Assembly: GCA_963589005.1 (NCBI GenBank)
Contig: CAVAJR010000005.1
Coordinates: forward strand, 1-64,000
Length of the DNA: 64,000 bases
Direction of reading: 5' to 3'
Source of the DNA: RGIG5612 sp963589005
GTDB lineage: Bacteria; Bacillota; Clostridia; Lachnospirales; Lachnospiraceae
Shown here: positions 17,090 through 25,400 of the stretch, in pieces
Layout of the letters: every line of letters begins with the position of its first letter
How positions within the stretch are numbered: the first letter of the stretch is position 1
The notes under the pieces: model-generated
Databases searched by the model: none
The model's input: only the letters and a program-made list of their open reading frames with translations
What the model was told of the DNA's origin: nothing
Translations under genes and position numbers: made by a program

Positions 17090-17593
17090 ATGGATAAATG
17101 CAGCTGCAAGGATGAAAAAATGCTGGCATTGGACAGAGCCTTAGAGGAATGTAATCATGACGCAGGGAATCTGATTACAATTCTTCAGAACGCACAGGAG
17201 ATTTATGGCTATCTTCCGTCTGAGGTTATATACTATGTAGCCGCTCAGACAGGAATATCTCCGGCACGTGTAATGGGTGTAGCAACATTTTATGCTCAAT
17301 TCAGGCTTGAACCTGTAGGAAAATATCTGATCATGCTGTGCAAGGGAACAGCATGCCATGTAAATGGAGCAGATACAATAGAGGCTGCCGTAACCAAGGA
17401 ACTTGGTATTGTTAACGGACAGACCACGAAGGACGGACTGTTCTCACTTAAGACCGTAGCATGTCTTGGATGCTGTTCATTATCACCGGTAATGATGATC
17501 AATGATGAAGCATTCGGCTCGCTTACACCGGCCAAGGCAATCGAGATCATTAATGATTTCCGTAAGAAGTCACAGGGAGGTGAGCAGGCATGA
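17090..17593 (+). CDS. NuoE-like [2Fe-2S] subunit of a bifurcating flavoenzyme (StnA/HydC/HndA type)
   Basis: The product has 167 residues with start ATG 17090 behind AAAGGAGGATGAGG. It has the NuoE/thioredoxin-like [2Fe-2S] fold: a helical N-terminus with ILQNAQEIYGYLPSEV, then LCKGTACHVNGA (first two cluster cysteines region) and VACLGCCSLSPVMMIN (last two). It passes electrons to or from the NuoF-like FMN subunit encoded next. The stop overlaps the next start by four bases (ATGA). In Clostridia this subunit occurs in HydABC hydrogenases, NADP-reducing hydrogenases and Sporomusa-type transhydrogenases. The lack of a hydrogenase gene here favours the last. Confidence 0.88.
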   Translation: MDKCSCKDEKMLALDRALEECNHDAGNLITILQNAQEIYGYLPSEVIYYVAAQTGISPARVMGVATFYAQFRLEPVGKYLIMLCKGTACHVNGADTIEAAVTKELGIVNGQTTKDGLFSLKTVACLGCCSLSPVMMINDEAFGSLTPAKAIEIINDFRKKSQGGEQA

Positions 17594-19341
17594 GAATCGT
17601 AGTCGGACAAGGTTCATGTGGCGTAGCTGCAGGCGCAGGCAAGACATATGAAGCAATCAAATCCTTAATGACAGATACAGATACATTTGAACTGGGAAGC
17701 ACAGGCTGCAATGGTATGTGTTTCCTTGAGCCTATCGTAGACATTTATGAGGGCCATAAGCTTACAGCACGTCTCGTACATGTACTTGAAGATAAGGCGG
17801 AAGCTGTTGTTAATGCCGTAAGAGCCGGCGATCTGAGCAGTGTATCTGATCTGTTTATCACAGCTGATGACGCATCCTTCTTAGAGCAGCAGACACGTAT
17901 TGCTCTCAGAAACTGCGGTATCGTTGATCCTACTGACATTGAATCATATAAAGAAAGAGACGGATATAAGGCTCTTGAGAAGGTCCTTAAGACCATGACA
18001 CCTGAAGAGGTTATTGAAGAGATCAAGACTTCAGGTCTGGCAGGACGAGGCGGAGCAGGATTTCCTACATGGTTTAAATGGAATGCTGCCAGACAGTCAC
18101 CGGGCACGGAGAAGTACCTTATCTGTAACGCAGATGAAGGCGATCCGGGTGCGTTCATGGACAGAGCCGTTATCGAATCGGATCCGCATACACTCATTGA
18201 GGGTATGCTTATTGGTGCATATGCAATTGGCGCATCAGAAGCCATCGTATATGTAAGAGCTGAATATCCTATGGCAATTGCACATTTAAATGAGGCTATT
18301 AAGCAGGCCAGAGCCCAGGGCATAATCGGCAAGAATATCATGGGAACAGATTTCTCATGTGAATTCAGATATATGGCCGGTGCCGGTGCTTTTGTATGCG
18401 GCGAGGAGACAGCTCTTATCGAATCTCTTGAAGGCAAGAGAGGCATGCCTAGACTTAAACCTCCGTTCCCTGCAGCAGCAGGATATAAGATGAAGCCGTC
18501 TAATATCAATAATGTTGAGACATTTGCCAATGTTGCATGGATCATCTTAAATGGCGGCGATAAGTTTGCAGCCATGGGAACCGAGAACAGCAAGGGAACG
18601 AAGGTATTTGCACTTACCGGTAAGATCAAGCGAGGCGGACTGGTTGAGATCCCTATGGGTCAGACATTGCGACATGTAATCTTCGATATCGGCGGAGGCA
18701 TCAGAGATGACAAGAAGATCAAGGCTGTTCAGATGGGCGGACCTTCAGGCGGATGTATTCCGGAACATCTTCTTGATACCATAATTGATTACAAGGCATT
18801 AAGTGCTACAGGCGCGATCATGGGCTCCGGCGGTATGGTCGTTATGAACGAGGATACCTGTATGGTAGGCATGGCCAAGTTCTTCCTTGACTTCACATCC
18901 AAGGAATCCTGCGGCAAATGCGTTCACTGCCGTATCGGCACAAGGAGAATGCTCGAAGTATTGAACCGTATCGTGGAAGGCAACGGCAAGGAGGGAGATG
19001 TTGAACTCCTTGAGGAGCTGTGCGTTTCTATCAAGGATGGTGCTTTGTGCGGTCTCGGACAGACTGCTCCTAACCCTGTACTTACGACAATTCGTTACTT
19101 CCGTGATGAGTATGATGCTCATATCAGGGAAAAACGTTGCCCGGCATTAGAGTGCAGAGACTTGCTGACATATTATATCGATGCAGACAAATGCAAGGGC
19201 TGTACAGCCTGTGCAAGAAAATGTCCTGCAGATGCTATTTCAGGACAGGTTAAATCTGCCCATAGTATTGATACAACCAAGTGCATCAAGTGCGGCCAGT
19301 GCAAGGCTACATGTAAATTCGGTGCAATTGGCGTACGATAG
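17590..19341 (+). CDS. NuoF-like FMN/NAD-binding subunit with C-terminal ferredoxin domain (StnB/HydB type)
   Basis: The product has 583 residues. An N-terminal thioredoxin-like domain (1-90) shows three cysteines (C10, then TGCNGMC), one fewer than a standard [2Fe-2S] site. The NuoF core has GRGGAGFPTWFKW (NADH site), CNADEGDPGAFMDR (FMN site), and the N3 cluster SCGKCVHCRIGTRRM with a distal cysteine in LCGLGQ. The C-terminus carries two [4Fe-4S] motifs, CKGCTACARKC and CIKCGQCKATC. This is the HydB-like core proposed to carry out flavin-based electron bifurcation in HydABC and Stn enzymes. It is translationally coupled to the NuoE-like gene and 12 bases from the third subunit. Confidence 0.9.
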   Translation: MRIVVGQGSCGVAAGAGKTYEAIKSLMTDTDTFELGSTGCNGMCFLEPIVDIYEGHKLTARLVHVLEDKAEAVVNAVRAGDLSSVSDLFITADDASFLEQQTRIALRNCGIVDPTDIESYKERDGYKALEKVLKTMTPEEVIEEIKTSGLAGRGGAGFPTWFKWNAARQSPGTEKYLICNADEGDPGAFMDRAVIESDPHTLIEGMLIGAYAIGASEAIVYVRAEYPMAIAHLNEAIKQARAQGIIGKNIMGTDFSCEFRYMAGAGAFVCGEETALIESLEGKRGMPRLKPPFPAAAGYKMKPSNINNVETFANVAWIILNGGDKFAAMGTENSKGTKVFALTGKIKRGGLVEIPMGQTLRHVIFDIGGGIRDDKKIKAVQMGGPSGGCIPEHLLDTIIDYKALSATGAIMGSGGMVVMNEDTCMVGMAKFFLDFTSKESCGKCVHCRIGTRRMLEVLNRIVEGNGKEGDVELLEELCVSIKDGALCGLGQTAPNPVLTTIRYFRDEYDAHIREKRCPALECRDLLTYYIDADKCKGCTACARKCPADAISGQVKSAHSIDTTKCIKCGQCKATCKFGAIGVR

Positions 19342-19353
19342 GAGGCAAGCGAA

Positions 19354-21564
19354 ATGGAACAGATCAAGATTATTATTAATGGTAAGGAATGTACCGGCAA
19401 TAAAGGCGATACTATTCTGAAAATAGCAACTGCAAATGGTATATTTATTCCTACGCTGTGCCACTTCGAAGGCGTTAAGGATTATGGCGCATGCGGTGTC
19501 TGTCTGGTAGAAGGCGAGGGTCTCCCTAAGCTTATGAGAGCCTGCTCAACGGTTGCAGCAGACGGATGGAAATTAAGCACAGAGACAGACAGAGTAAAAA
19601 GGGCACGCAAGATAGCATTCGAACTTCTTATGAGTGACCATGACGGTGACTGTATAGGACCGTGTTCACTTAATTGCCCGGCAGGAACAGATGTTCAGGG
19701 TTATATCAAGCAGATCGCTCTGGGCAATGACTATCAGGCTGTTAAGATCATCAAGGAGACTAACCCTCTTCCTGCAGCAATCGGCCGCGTCTGTCCGCAT
19801 CCATGCGAGAAGAACTGCAGACGCCGTTTCGTAGAGCAGCCTATGAGCATTGCTTATATGAAATATTTCGCAGCTGACAGGGACCTGCATCTTACAAGTG
19901 CCTATGACGGCATTAAGGACGGATCAGTATTTGCATGTGGTAAGGACGGCAAATGCGGTATAAGCATTCCGCCTACATACAAGCCTTCAGTTGCACCTGA
20001 TACAGGCAAGAAGGTTGCGATCATCGGTGGAGGTCCGGGAGGACTTACAGCAGCATTTTTCCTTAGAAGAATGGGACATGGAGTTACCGTATATGATGCA
20101 ATGCCTGAAATGGGCGGTATGTTAAGATACGGTATTCCTGAATACAGACTTCCTAAGAGAATTCTTCACAGAGAGATTGCAGAGATTGCTAATCTCGGAG
20201 TAGAACTTAAGAATAATATAAGGATCGTGCCTGACAGCTCATGCGGTCCGGAGAGTAAGGACGCAGTCCTTGCAAGAAATACATTTGGCAGCAGTTCTCA
20301 GGTAACACTTGAGGTACTCAGAAGCCAGTATGATGTAGTAATAATTGCAGTCGGTGCATGGAACAGCACAGGTGTAGGATGCCCGGGCAGTGATGCGCAG
20401 GGTGTGATCGGCGGTATTGATTTCTTAAGAGAGGTTGATAAGGCTGTTGATGTATACGGAACAGACGGCAAGCTGACCAAGGAGATCAACATCGGCAAAA
20501 ATGTTGCAGTCGTAGGCGGCGGCAACACTGCTATGGATGCCTGCAGAACATCAATACGTCTCGGTGCTGAAAATGTATATGTAATCTACAGAAGAACAAG
20601 AAATGAGATGCCTGCAGCCGATGATGAGATCGATGAGGCTATTGAAGAGGGTGTAACATTTAAGTTCCTTACGAATCCTGCTGAGATCATTTCACAGGAC
20701 GGTAAAGTTAAGCAGATCAAGCTGCAGGTAATGGAATTAGGCGAGCCTGATGCATCGGGAAGAAGAAAACCTGTACCTGTAGAAGGCAAGTTCGAGGTAT
20801 TGGATGTTGATACAGTAATTTCAGCAATCGGACAGAAATTCAATACAGCGGGATTTGAAGCTCTTGAGCTTACTAAGAAGGGCAAGATTGCGATTGACGA
20901 GACAACTTTCAGAACCAATCTTGAAGGTGTATTTGCAATTGGCGATGTAGCTAATAATGGCGATGATATTGCTATTGCAGCAATTGGCGCAGCTAACAAG
21001 GCTGCTAAGGTTATCGACTCATATCTTGCAGGTGCAATTATTCCTTATAAGAAACCATTTGCTTCAGAGAGAAATGAAGAAAAGGTTAAGGCTGAGCTTG
21101 CACTTAAGGAGAAGGCACCGAGGATCGAAATGCCTAAGCGTCCGGCAGCAGAAAGACGCAACGACTTCAAAGAGGTTAATCTGGGATTTGCAGAGGAAGA
21201 TGTACGTAAGGAAGCAGCACGCTGCCTGGAGTGCGGATGTCATGACTATGAAGACTGCCGTCTGATCTACTGTGCAAGACAGAACGATATGAATCCGGAC
21301 AGATTCAAAGGTGAGTATCACCCGGGATTTACAGAAGAACGACTTGTAACTATAGAAAGAAACCAGAACAAGTGTATCTTATGTAATCTGTGCATAAGAA
21401 CATGCGATGAGAATGCCAAGAAGGGTATATTAGGACTGGTAGGAAGAGGATTCACTTCAGTTATTAAGCCGGAATTCAATAATCCGGAGACGATTGCCTG
21501 CTGCAAGGATTGTCATCTGTGTGCAGATGCCTGCCCGACAGGAGCACTTAAGATTATCGGCTAG
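19354..21564 (+). CDS. GltD/NfnB-like FAD-NADPH subunit with ferredoxin domains (StnC type)
   Basis: The product has 736 residues, start behind TAGGAGG. Residues 1-95 are a plant-type [2Fe-2S] domain (CHFEGVKDYGACGVC, then RACS). Residues 100-190 have the GltD-type [4Fe-4S] region (CIGPCSLNC and CPHPCEKNC). FAD binding follows at AIIGGGPGGLTAAFF and NADPH binding at VVGGGNTAMDACR, then YRRTRNEMPA. The C-terminus carries two more [4Fe-4S] motifs (CILCNLCIRTC, CCKDCHLCADAC). With the NuoE- and NuoF-like subunits this equals the Sporomusa-type transhydrogenase, which links NADPH to NADH plus ferredoxin. A soluble module partnering a distant formate dehydrogenase or hydrogenase is the alternative. 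Confidence 0.82.
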   Translation: MEQIKIIINGKECTGNKGDTILKIATANGIFIPTLCHFEGVKDYGACGVCLVEGEGLPKLMRACSTVAADGWKLSTETDRVKRARKIAFELLMSDHDGDCIGPCSLNCPAGTDVQGYIKQIALGNDYQAVKIIKETNPLPAAIGRVCPHPCEKNCRRRFVEQPMSIAYMKYFAADRDLHLTSAYDGIKDGSVFACGKDGKCGISIPPTYKPSVAPDTGKKVAIIGGGPGGLTAAFFLRRMGHGVTVYDAMPEMGGMLRYGIPEYRLPKRILHREIAEIANLGVELKNNIRIVPDSSCGPESKDAVLARNTFGSSSQVTLEVLRSQYDVVIIAVGAWNSTGVGCPGSDAQGVIGGIDFLREVDKAVDVYGTDGKLTKEINIGKNVAVVGGGNTAMDACRTSIRLGAENVYVIYRRTRNEMPAADDEIDEAIEEGVTFKFLTNPAEIISQDGKVKQIKLQVMELGEPDASGRRKPVPVEGKFEVLDVDTVISAIGQKFNTAGFEALELTKKGKIAIDETTFRTNLEGVFAIGDVANNGDDIAIAAIGAANKAAKVIDSYLAGAIIPYKKPFASERNEEKVKAELALKEKAPRIEMPKRPAAERRNDFKEVNLGFAEEDVRKEAARCLECGCHDYEDCRLIYCARQNDMNPDRFKGEYHPGFTEERLVTIERNQNKCILCNLCIRTCDENAKKGILGLVGRGFTSVIKPEFNNPETIACCKDCHLCADACPTGALKIIG

Positions 21565-21587
21565 TATAAGGCGATGCTTAAAACATG

Positions 21588-21626
21588 ACAGCGGTTTCAG
21601 AAATATTCTGAAACCGCTGTTGTTCA
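21588..21626 (+). terminator. Terminator of the flavoenzyme operon
   Basis: ACAGCGGTTTCAGAA, an ATA loop and its exact complement form a 15-bp stem 24 bases after the stop codon, followed by the U-rich TGTTCATTCT. Confidence 0.8.
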
Positions 21627-22140
21627 TTCTATTGACGGGTTTTCATTGACACGATGAATTATCTGCAATGTTAAAGGAAAACCACTGCGTCGTTTTGAAA
21701 AAGTTTTTTGTTGAAAAGGCAGGCTTTTGCAGAATCAGTGCTGCAGAATTGCCAGTGGTATATTCTTATCCTGACAGGGATAGCATACTCTATCTATTGA
21801 ATCTGTAAATTCATGTGTTGTTACATTAAATTAAATTCAAATCTGTCTATCTAACCACAGTTATAATAGAAACAACAATGTGAAATACACAAATATAGTA
21901 TGCCAAATTTGTGTATAAAAACGAAAGAAAAAGTTATAGGAACACGGTGAAAATATAAATAAAGTGAATGAAATGTTATAAAATTTGTTTAATTTGTCCA
22001 TGAACCCCTCTTATTTACTGTAAAATTTGTCGGTAGTATGTATGGATTTTTTGCTTAAATGGGCTAAAATCTAATTGTTTGAAATTTGTACAAGAAATCC
22101 AGCCGACGGGAAATCTTGCAGAAAGATAGGAGATAACGAA
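21627..22140 (+). promoter_or_regulatory. Upstream region of GAPDH with repeated AAATTTGT
   Basis: This stretch of 514 bases holds no gene. AAATTTGT occurs at 21905, 21981, 22023 and 22082, with a variant TAATTTGT at 21990. TGTGAAATACACA at 21880-21892 is an imperfect palindrome resembling a redox-regulator half-site layout, though not a consensus Rex operator. The promoter is probably near 21990-22030 (TTGTCC and TAAAAT), but the 21-base spacing is poor. Confidence 0.4.
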
Positions 22141-23157
22141 ATGGGAGTTAAAGTAGCAATTAACGGTTTTGGTCGTATCGGTCGTTTAGCATTCAGAAAG
22201 ATGTTTGGTGAGGATGGTTACGATATAGTAGCAATCAATGATCTTACCAGCCCGGAGATGCTGGCATATCTTTTGAAATATGATTCAACGCAGGGTCGTT
22301 ATGCTAAAGCTGACCTGGTTTCATATTCTGATCATTCTATTACAGTTGATGGAAAAGAAATTGAGATTTATAAAGAAGCAGATGCATCTAAACTTCCTTG
22401 GAAAGAACTGGATGTTGATGTAGTTCTTGAGTGCACAGGCTTCTACACAAGCAAGGCTAAGGCACAGGCACACATTGATGCAGGCGCTAAGAAGGTTGTT
22501 ATCTCTGCACCGGCAGGCAATGATCTTCCAACAATCGTTTATAATACAAATCACGAGATTCTTACTAAGAACGACGACATTATTTCAGCTGCATCATGCA
22601 CAACTAACTGTCTCGCACCTATGGCCAAGGCACTTAATGAATTGGCACCGATTCAGTCAGGTATCATGCAGACAATCCATGCATATACAGGCGATCAGAT
22701 GATCCTTGACGGACCGCACAGAAAGGGCGACAAGAGAAGAGGACGTGCAGCAGCATGTAACATTGTTCCAAACTCAACAGGCGCAGCTAAGGCAATCGGT
22801 CTTGTTATTCCTGAACTTAACGGCAAATTGATCGGAGCAGCACAGCGTGTTCCTGTAGCTACAGGATCTACAACAATCCTTACTGCAGTTGTAGAAGGAG
22901 AAGTAACAGTTGATCAGATCAACGCTAAGATGAAGTCTGTTGCAAATGAATCATTTGGCTATAATGAGGATGCGATCGTATCAAGCGACATCATTGGCAT
23001 GACATATTCATCACTGTTCGACTCAACACAGACAAGCGTTATTCCTGTAGGCAACGGTCTTACACAGGTACAGGTTGTATCATGGTATGACAATGAAGCA
23101 TCATTTACATCAAATATGTGCAGAACTATCAAGTATTTCTCAAATTTATTAGGCTGA
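22141..23157 (+). CDS. gap: Glyceraldehyde-3-phosphate dehydrogenase, type I
   Basis: ATG 22141 follows ATAGGAG and gives 338 residues, the normal length. The Rossmann motif NGFGRIGRLAFRKM lies at residues 7-20. The catalytic motif SCTTNCLAP contains the active cysteine near residue 156, and HAYTGDQ holds the catalytic histidine. It oxidises glyceraldehyde 3-phosphate with NAD+ and phosphate in glycolysis. Codon choice is more regular than in neighbouring genes, as expected for a highly expressed enzyme. It stands alone, with its own long upstream region and a terminator at 23282; pgk and tpi are not adjacent. Confidence 0.97.
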   Translation: MGVKVAINGFGRIGRLAFRKMFGEDGYDIVAINDLTSPEMLAYLLKYDSTQGRYAKADLVSYSDHSITVDGKEIEIYKEADASKLPWKELDVDVVLECTGFYTSKAKAQAHIDAGAKKVVISAPAGNDLPTIVYNTNHEILTKNDDIISAASCTTNCLAPMAKALNELAPIQSGIMQTIHAYTGDQMILDGPHRKGDKRRGRAAACNIVPNSTGAAKAIGLVIPELNGKLIGAAQRVPVATGSTTILTAVVEGEVTVDQINAKMKSVANESFGYNEDAIVSSDIIGMTYSSLFDSTQTSVIPVGNGLTQVQVVSWYDNEASFTSNMCRTIKYFSNLLG

Positions 23158-23281
23158 TAAGATAATGCACAGCAAATAAGACTCAAGATGCCGATGCATC
23201 TGAGAAAATCTATGTTAAACATCGCATGTGAGTACATCACCAGCGGTTTATCTATCCATTATATATTGTTGAAAAGGGGCG

Positions 23282-23316
23282 GTTGCAAGGAGTTGCAGCT
23301 GTTTCTTTTTTTCTAG
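23282..23316 (+). terminator. Terminator of gap
   Basis: GGTTGCAA, a GGAG loop and TTGCAGCT form an eight-pair stem with two G-U pairs, followed by GTTTCTTTTTTTCT. Confidence 0.75.
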
Positions 23317-23323
23317 GGTTTAA

Positions 23324-23388
23324 GTTCTGAACAAGCGCCAGTGCTTCATCATGCTTGCATGAATGAAGCACTGGCGCTTGTTCAGAAC
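23324..23388. repeat. 65-nt near-perfect palindrome
   Basis: The left arm 23324-23354 and right arm 23357-23388 are complementary over 31 bases with a single extra base, around a TT loop. The arms contain GTTCTGAACAAGCGCCAGTG and its complement. It lies just after the gap terminator and 74 bases before the thi promoter. No T-run follows, so it is not an obvious terminator. The next inverted pair, CGTCAAT/ATTGACG, spans 23392-23442. Confidence 0.85.
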
Positions 23389-23461
23389 GCCCGTCAATGA
23401 GGATGAAGCCATGCCGAAGGCAGGGCGAGAATCCGAATTGACGCAGGAAATTAAACATGCC

Positions 23462-23490
23462 TTGACAACACTGCCATTGCTGACTATACT
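23462..23490 (+). promoter_or_regulatory. Sigma-A-type promoter of the thi operon
   Basis: TTGACA (23462-23467), a 17-base spacer and TATACT (23485-23490) form a near-consensus promoter. Transcription would start about 10-20 bases before the TPP riboswitch. Confidence 0.8.
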
Positions 23491-23509
23491 TGCACCTGAT
23501 GCGAGGAAA

Positions 23510-23618
23510 TCTTTCCTACGCACACATATAACGGGGAGCTTACAGAAAGTAGGCTGAGATTCGGCTGGATTTGCCGTGACCCGAAACCTGATTTGGATAA
23601 TGCCAACGTAGGGAAATA
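23510..23618 (+). promoter_or_regulatory. TPP riboswitch (THI element)
   Basis: The hallmark sequences are present in order: GGGGAGCT, AGGCTGAGAT, ACCCGAAACCTGAT, then TTGGATAATGCCAACGTAGGG. Helix P1 pairs TTTCCTACG (23512-23520) with CGTAGGGAAA (23607-23616). It is followed by an intrinsic terminator at 23638, so thiamine pyrophosphate should end transcription before thiD. This also supports the thiamine-precursor role of the downstream transporter. Confidence 0.95.
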
Positions 23619-23637
23619 GCTGATGAGATTTTATTGC

Positions 23638-23668
23638 GGCGAGAACTACGGTTCTCGCCGTTAGTTTT
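23638..23668 (+). terminator. Riboswitch-controlled intrinsic terminator
   Basis: GGCGAGAAC, TACG and GTTCTCGCC form a perfect 9-bp stem with a four-base loop, followed by GTTAGTTTTA. It is the expression platform of the TPP riboswitch. Confidence 0.85.
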
Positions 23669-23748
23669 ATCAGCACAAGCGGTAATTTGGGGGCACCACC
23701 TATTGCCGCTATACAAAACGTTAGCTGTAAAACGAAAGGACAAATGAA

Positions 23749-24579
23749 ATGAAAACAGCATTGACGATCGCCGGAAGTGATTCCAGCGGAGGCGCCGGAA
23801 TTCAGGCAGATATCAAAACAATGATGGCCAATGGCATATATGCCATGAGTGCCATTACTGCGTTGACCGCCCAAAACACAACCGGCGTCACATCTATAAT
23901 GAATGCCACACCAGAATTCCTGGCTCAGGAAATGGACAGCATATTTACTGACATTTTCCCAGATGCAGTCAAGATCGGTATGGTATCAGATCGAAATCTG
24001 ATCCATGTAATTGCAGAAAAATTGAAGGAGTACAAGGCTGTCAATATTGTTGTTGACCCCGTGATGGTTGCAACATCAGGCGCAAGACTTATCAGCGAGG
24101 ATGCAGTATCAGTATTAAAGGATGAATTGTTTCCGCTGGCAGATGTGCTTACTCCCAATATTCCAGAGGCAAGGGAGCTGACAGAACTAAGGATCGAATC
24201 GGCAGATGACATGGTAACAGCAGCCAGAAAGATCTCTGAGGAGTACAATTGCGCTGTTTTGTGCAAGGGCGGTCACAGTCTTAATGATGCAAATGATCTT
24301 CTGTATGCCGATGGTTCGGCAAAATGGTTTAATGGGGTAAGGATAGATAATCCGAATACTCACGGAACAGGCTGTACGCTGTCATCAGCCATCGCCTCAA
24401 ATCTTGCCAAAGGATATGACCTTGAAGCAGCTGTAAGAAGAGCCAAAGAATATATCTCCGGCGCACTTTCGGCAATGCTTGACTTAGGACATGGAAGCGG
24501 ACCGATGGATCATGGATTTGCAATCTCTAATAAATTTACTGAAGAATGCCTGAGGGAAATAACTGATGCTGAGATTTGA
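23749..24579 (+). CDS. thiD: Hydroxymethylpyrimidine/phosphomethylpyrimidine kinase
   Basis: The product has 276 residues of the ribokinase fold. IAGSDSSGGAGIQADIKTM at the start, VVDPVMVATSG in the middle and the anion hole NTHGTGCTLSSAIA near the end are ThiD signatures; the GTGC cysteine is typical of ThiD. It phosphorylates HMP and HMP phosphate to HMP diphosphate for thiamine synthesis. It is the first gene under the TPP riboswitch and overlaps the ABC ATPase gene by 14 bases, so uptake and phosphorylation of the pyrimidine are coupled. Confidence 0.95.
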   Translation: MKTALTIAGSDSSGGAGIQADIKTMMANGIYAMSAITALTAQNTTGVTSIMNATPEFLAQEMDSIFTDIFPDAVKIGMVSDRNLIHVIAEKLKEYKAVNIVVDPVMVATSGARLISEDAVSVLKDELFPLADVLTPNIPEARELTELRIESADDMVTAARKISEEYNCAVLCKGGHSLNDANDLLYADGSAKWFNGVRIDNPNTHGTGCTLSSAIASNLAKGYDLEAAVRRAKEYISGALSAMLDLGHGSGPMDHGFAISNKFTEECLREITDAEI

Positions 24580-25399
24580 AAATGTATCATTTCGGTATCA
24601 GAACTCCAACGAACCGATAATCAAGGATCTGTCATTTGCGGCAGAAACAGGCTCATTTACCGCAATAATCGGAGCCAGCGGAAGCGGCAAGACGACATTG
24701 TTTCGGCTGCTTAACAAGTTGGAAATACCTGAAAACGGTTCAATTCTTGTAAATGATACAGATATCAGACAATTAAATAATTACACATCATATATGCCGC
24801 AACAGGATTTATTATTTCCATGGCTTACTGTCGAGGAAAATGTCATGCTTCCGATGACGGTTCAGAAGGTAGCTAAGGCTGAAAAGAAGGAACGTGCCAG
24901 GCAAATGCTGAAGCAGGTCGGACTCCTTAGGTGGGCTGATAAGAAGCCCGGCGAATTGTCAGGCGGAATGAGGCAGAGAGTTTCATTTGCCAGGACACTG
25001 TGTGTGGGTGCGGATATACTTCTGTTGGATGAACCCTTCAGTGCCCTCGACTCCATCACCAGAATTGGTCTGCAGGAATGGCTCTTGGAACAGTGGCGGC
25101 AGCTGGGCAAAACGATTTTATTTATAACGCATGATGTTGAGGAGGCTATATACCTGTCGCAAAAAATCCTTGTGCTTACCGGCAGACCTGCTGCAAATGC
25201 CGAGGAATACATAGTTCCGTGTCAGACCGACAGAACAAGAGAGATGCTGACGCATCCGGATGTTATAAATCTCAGGGAGCAGCTGATTGCCAAACTGCAG
25301 CATGAGGCGGAGCGAAATATTGCAATGCAGAGCGTGCCATATAACGAGGATGGACATGCAGATCCTGGCGTGCGTTTTGGTTCCGGAGGAGACGACTAA
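24566..25399 (+). CDS. ABC transporter ATPase for thiamine precursor uptake (ThiZ-like)
   Basis: The product has 277 residues of the nitrate/taurine-type ATPase family. Walker A is GASGSGKTT (about 34-42), then the Q-loop at MPQQDLLFPWLTVEENV, signature LSGGMRQRVSFAR, Walker B ILLLDEPFSALD and the H-loop FITHDVEEA. It powers import of a pyrimidine precursor with the two permeases and the binding protein downstream. ATG 24566 lies inside thiD, showing translational coupling. It is the only ATPase in the operon and so must serve both permeases. Confidence 0.9.
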   Translation: MLRFENVSFRYQNSNEPIIKDLSFAAETGSFTAIIGASGSGKTTLFRLLNKLEIPENGSILVNDTDIRQLNNYTSYMPQQDLLFPWLTVEENVMLPMTVQKVAKAEKKERARQMLKQVGLLRWADKKPGELSGGMRQRVSFARTLCVGADILLLDEPFSALDSITRIGLQEWLLEQWRQLGKTILFITHDVEEAIYLSQKILVLTGRPAANAEEYIVPCQTDRTREMLTHPDVINLREQLIAKLQHEAERNIAMQSVPYNEDGHADPGVRFGSGGDD

Positions 25400-25400
25400 G

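Noticed and set aside
17090..21564. Electron-bifurcating [FeFe] hydrogenase HydABC
   Set aside because: No H-cluster protein is encoded in the operon; the third gene is GltD/NfnB-like.
23324..23442. Integron attC site or group II intron fragment
   Set aside because: There are no R-box core sites, no integrase gene and no intron domain V. The arm complementarity is too perfect for attC.
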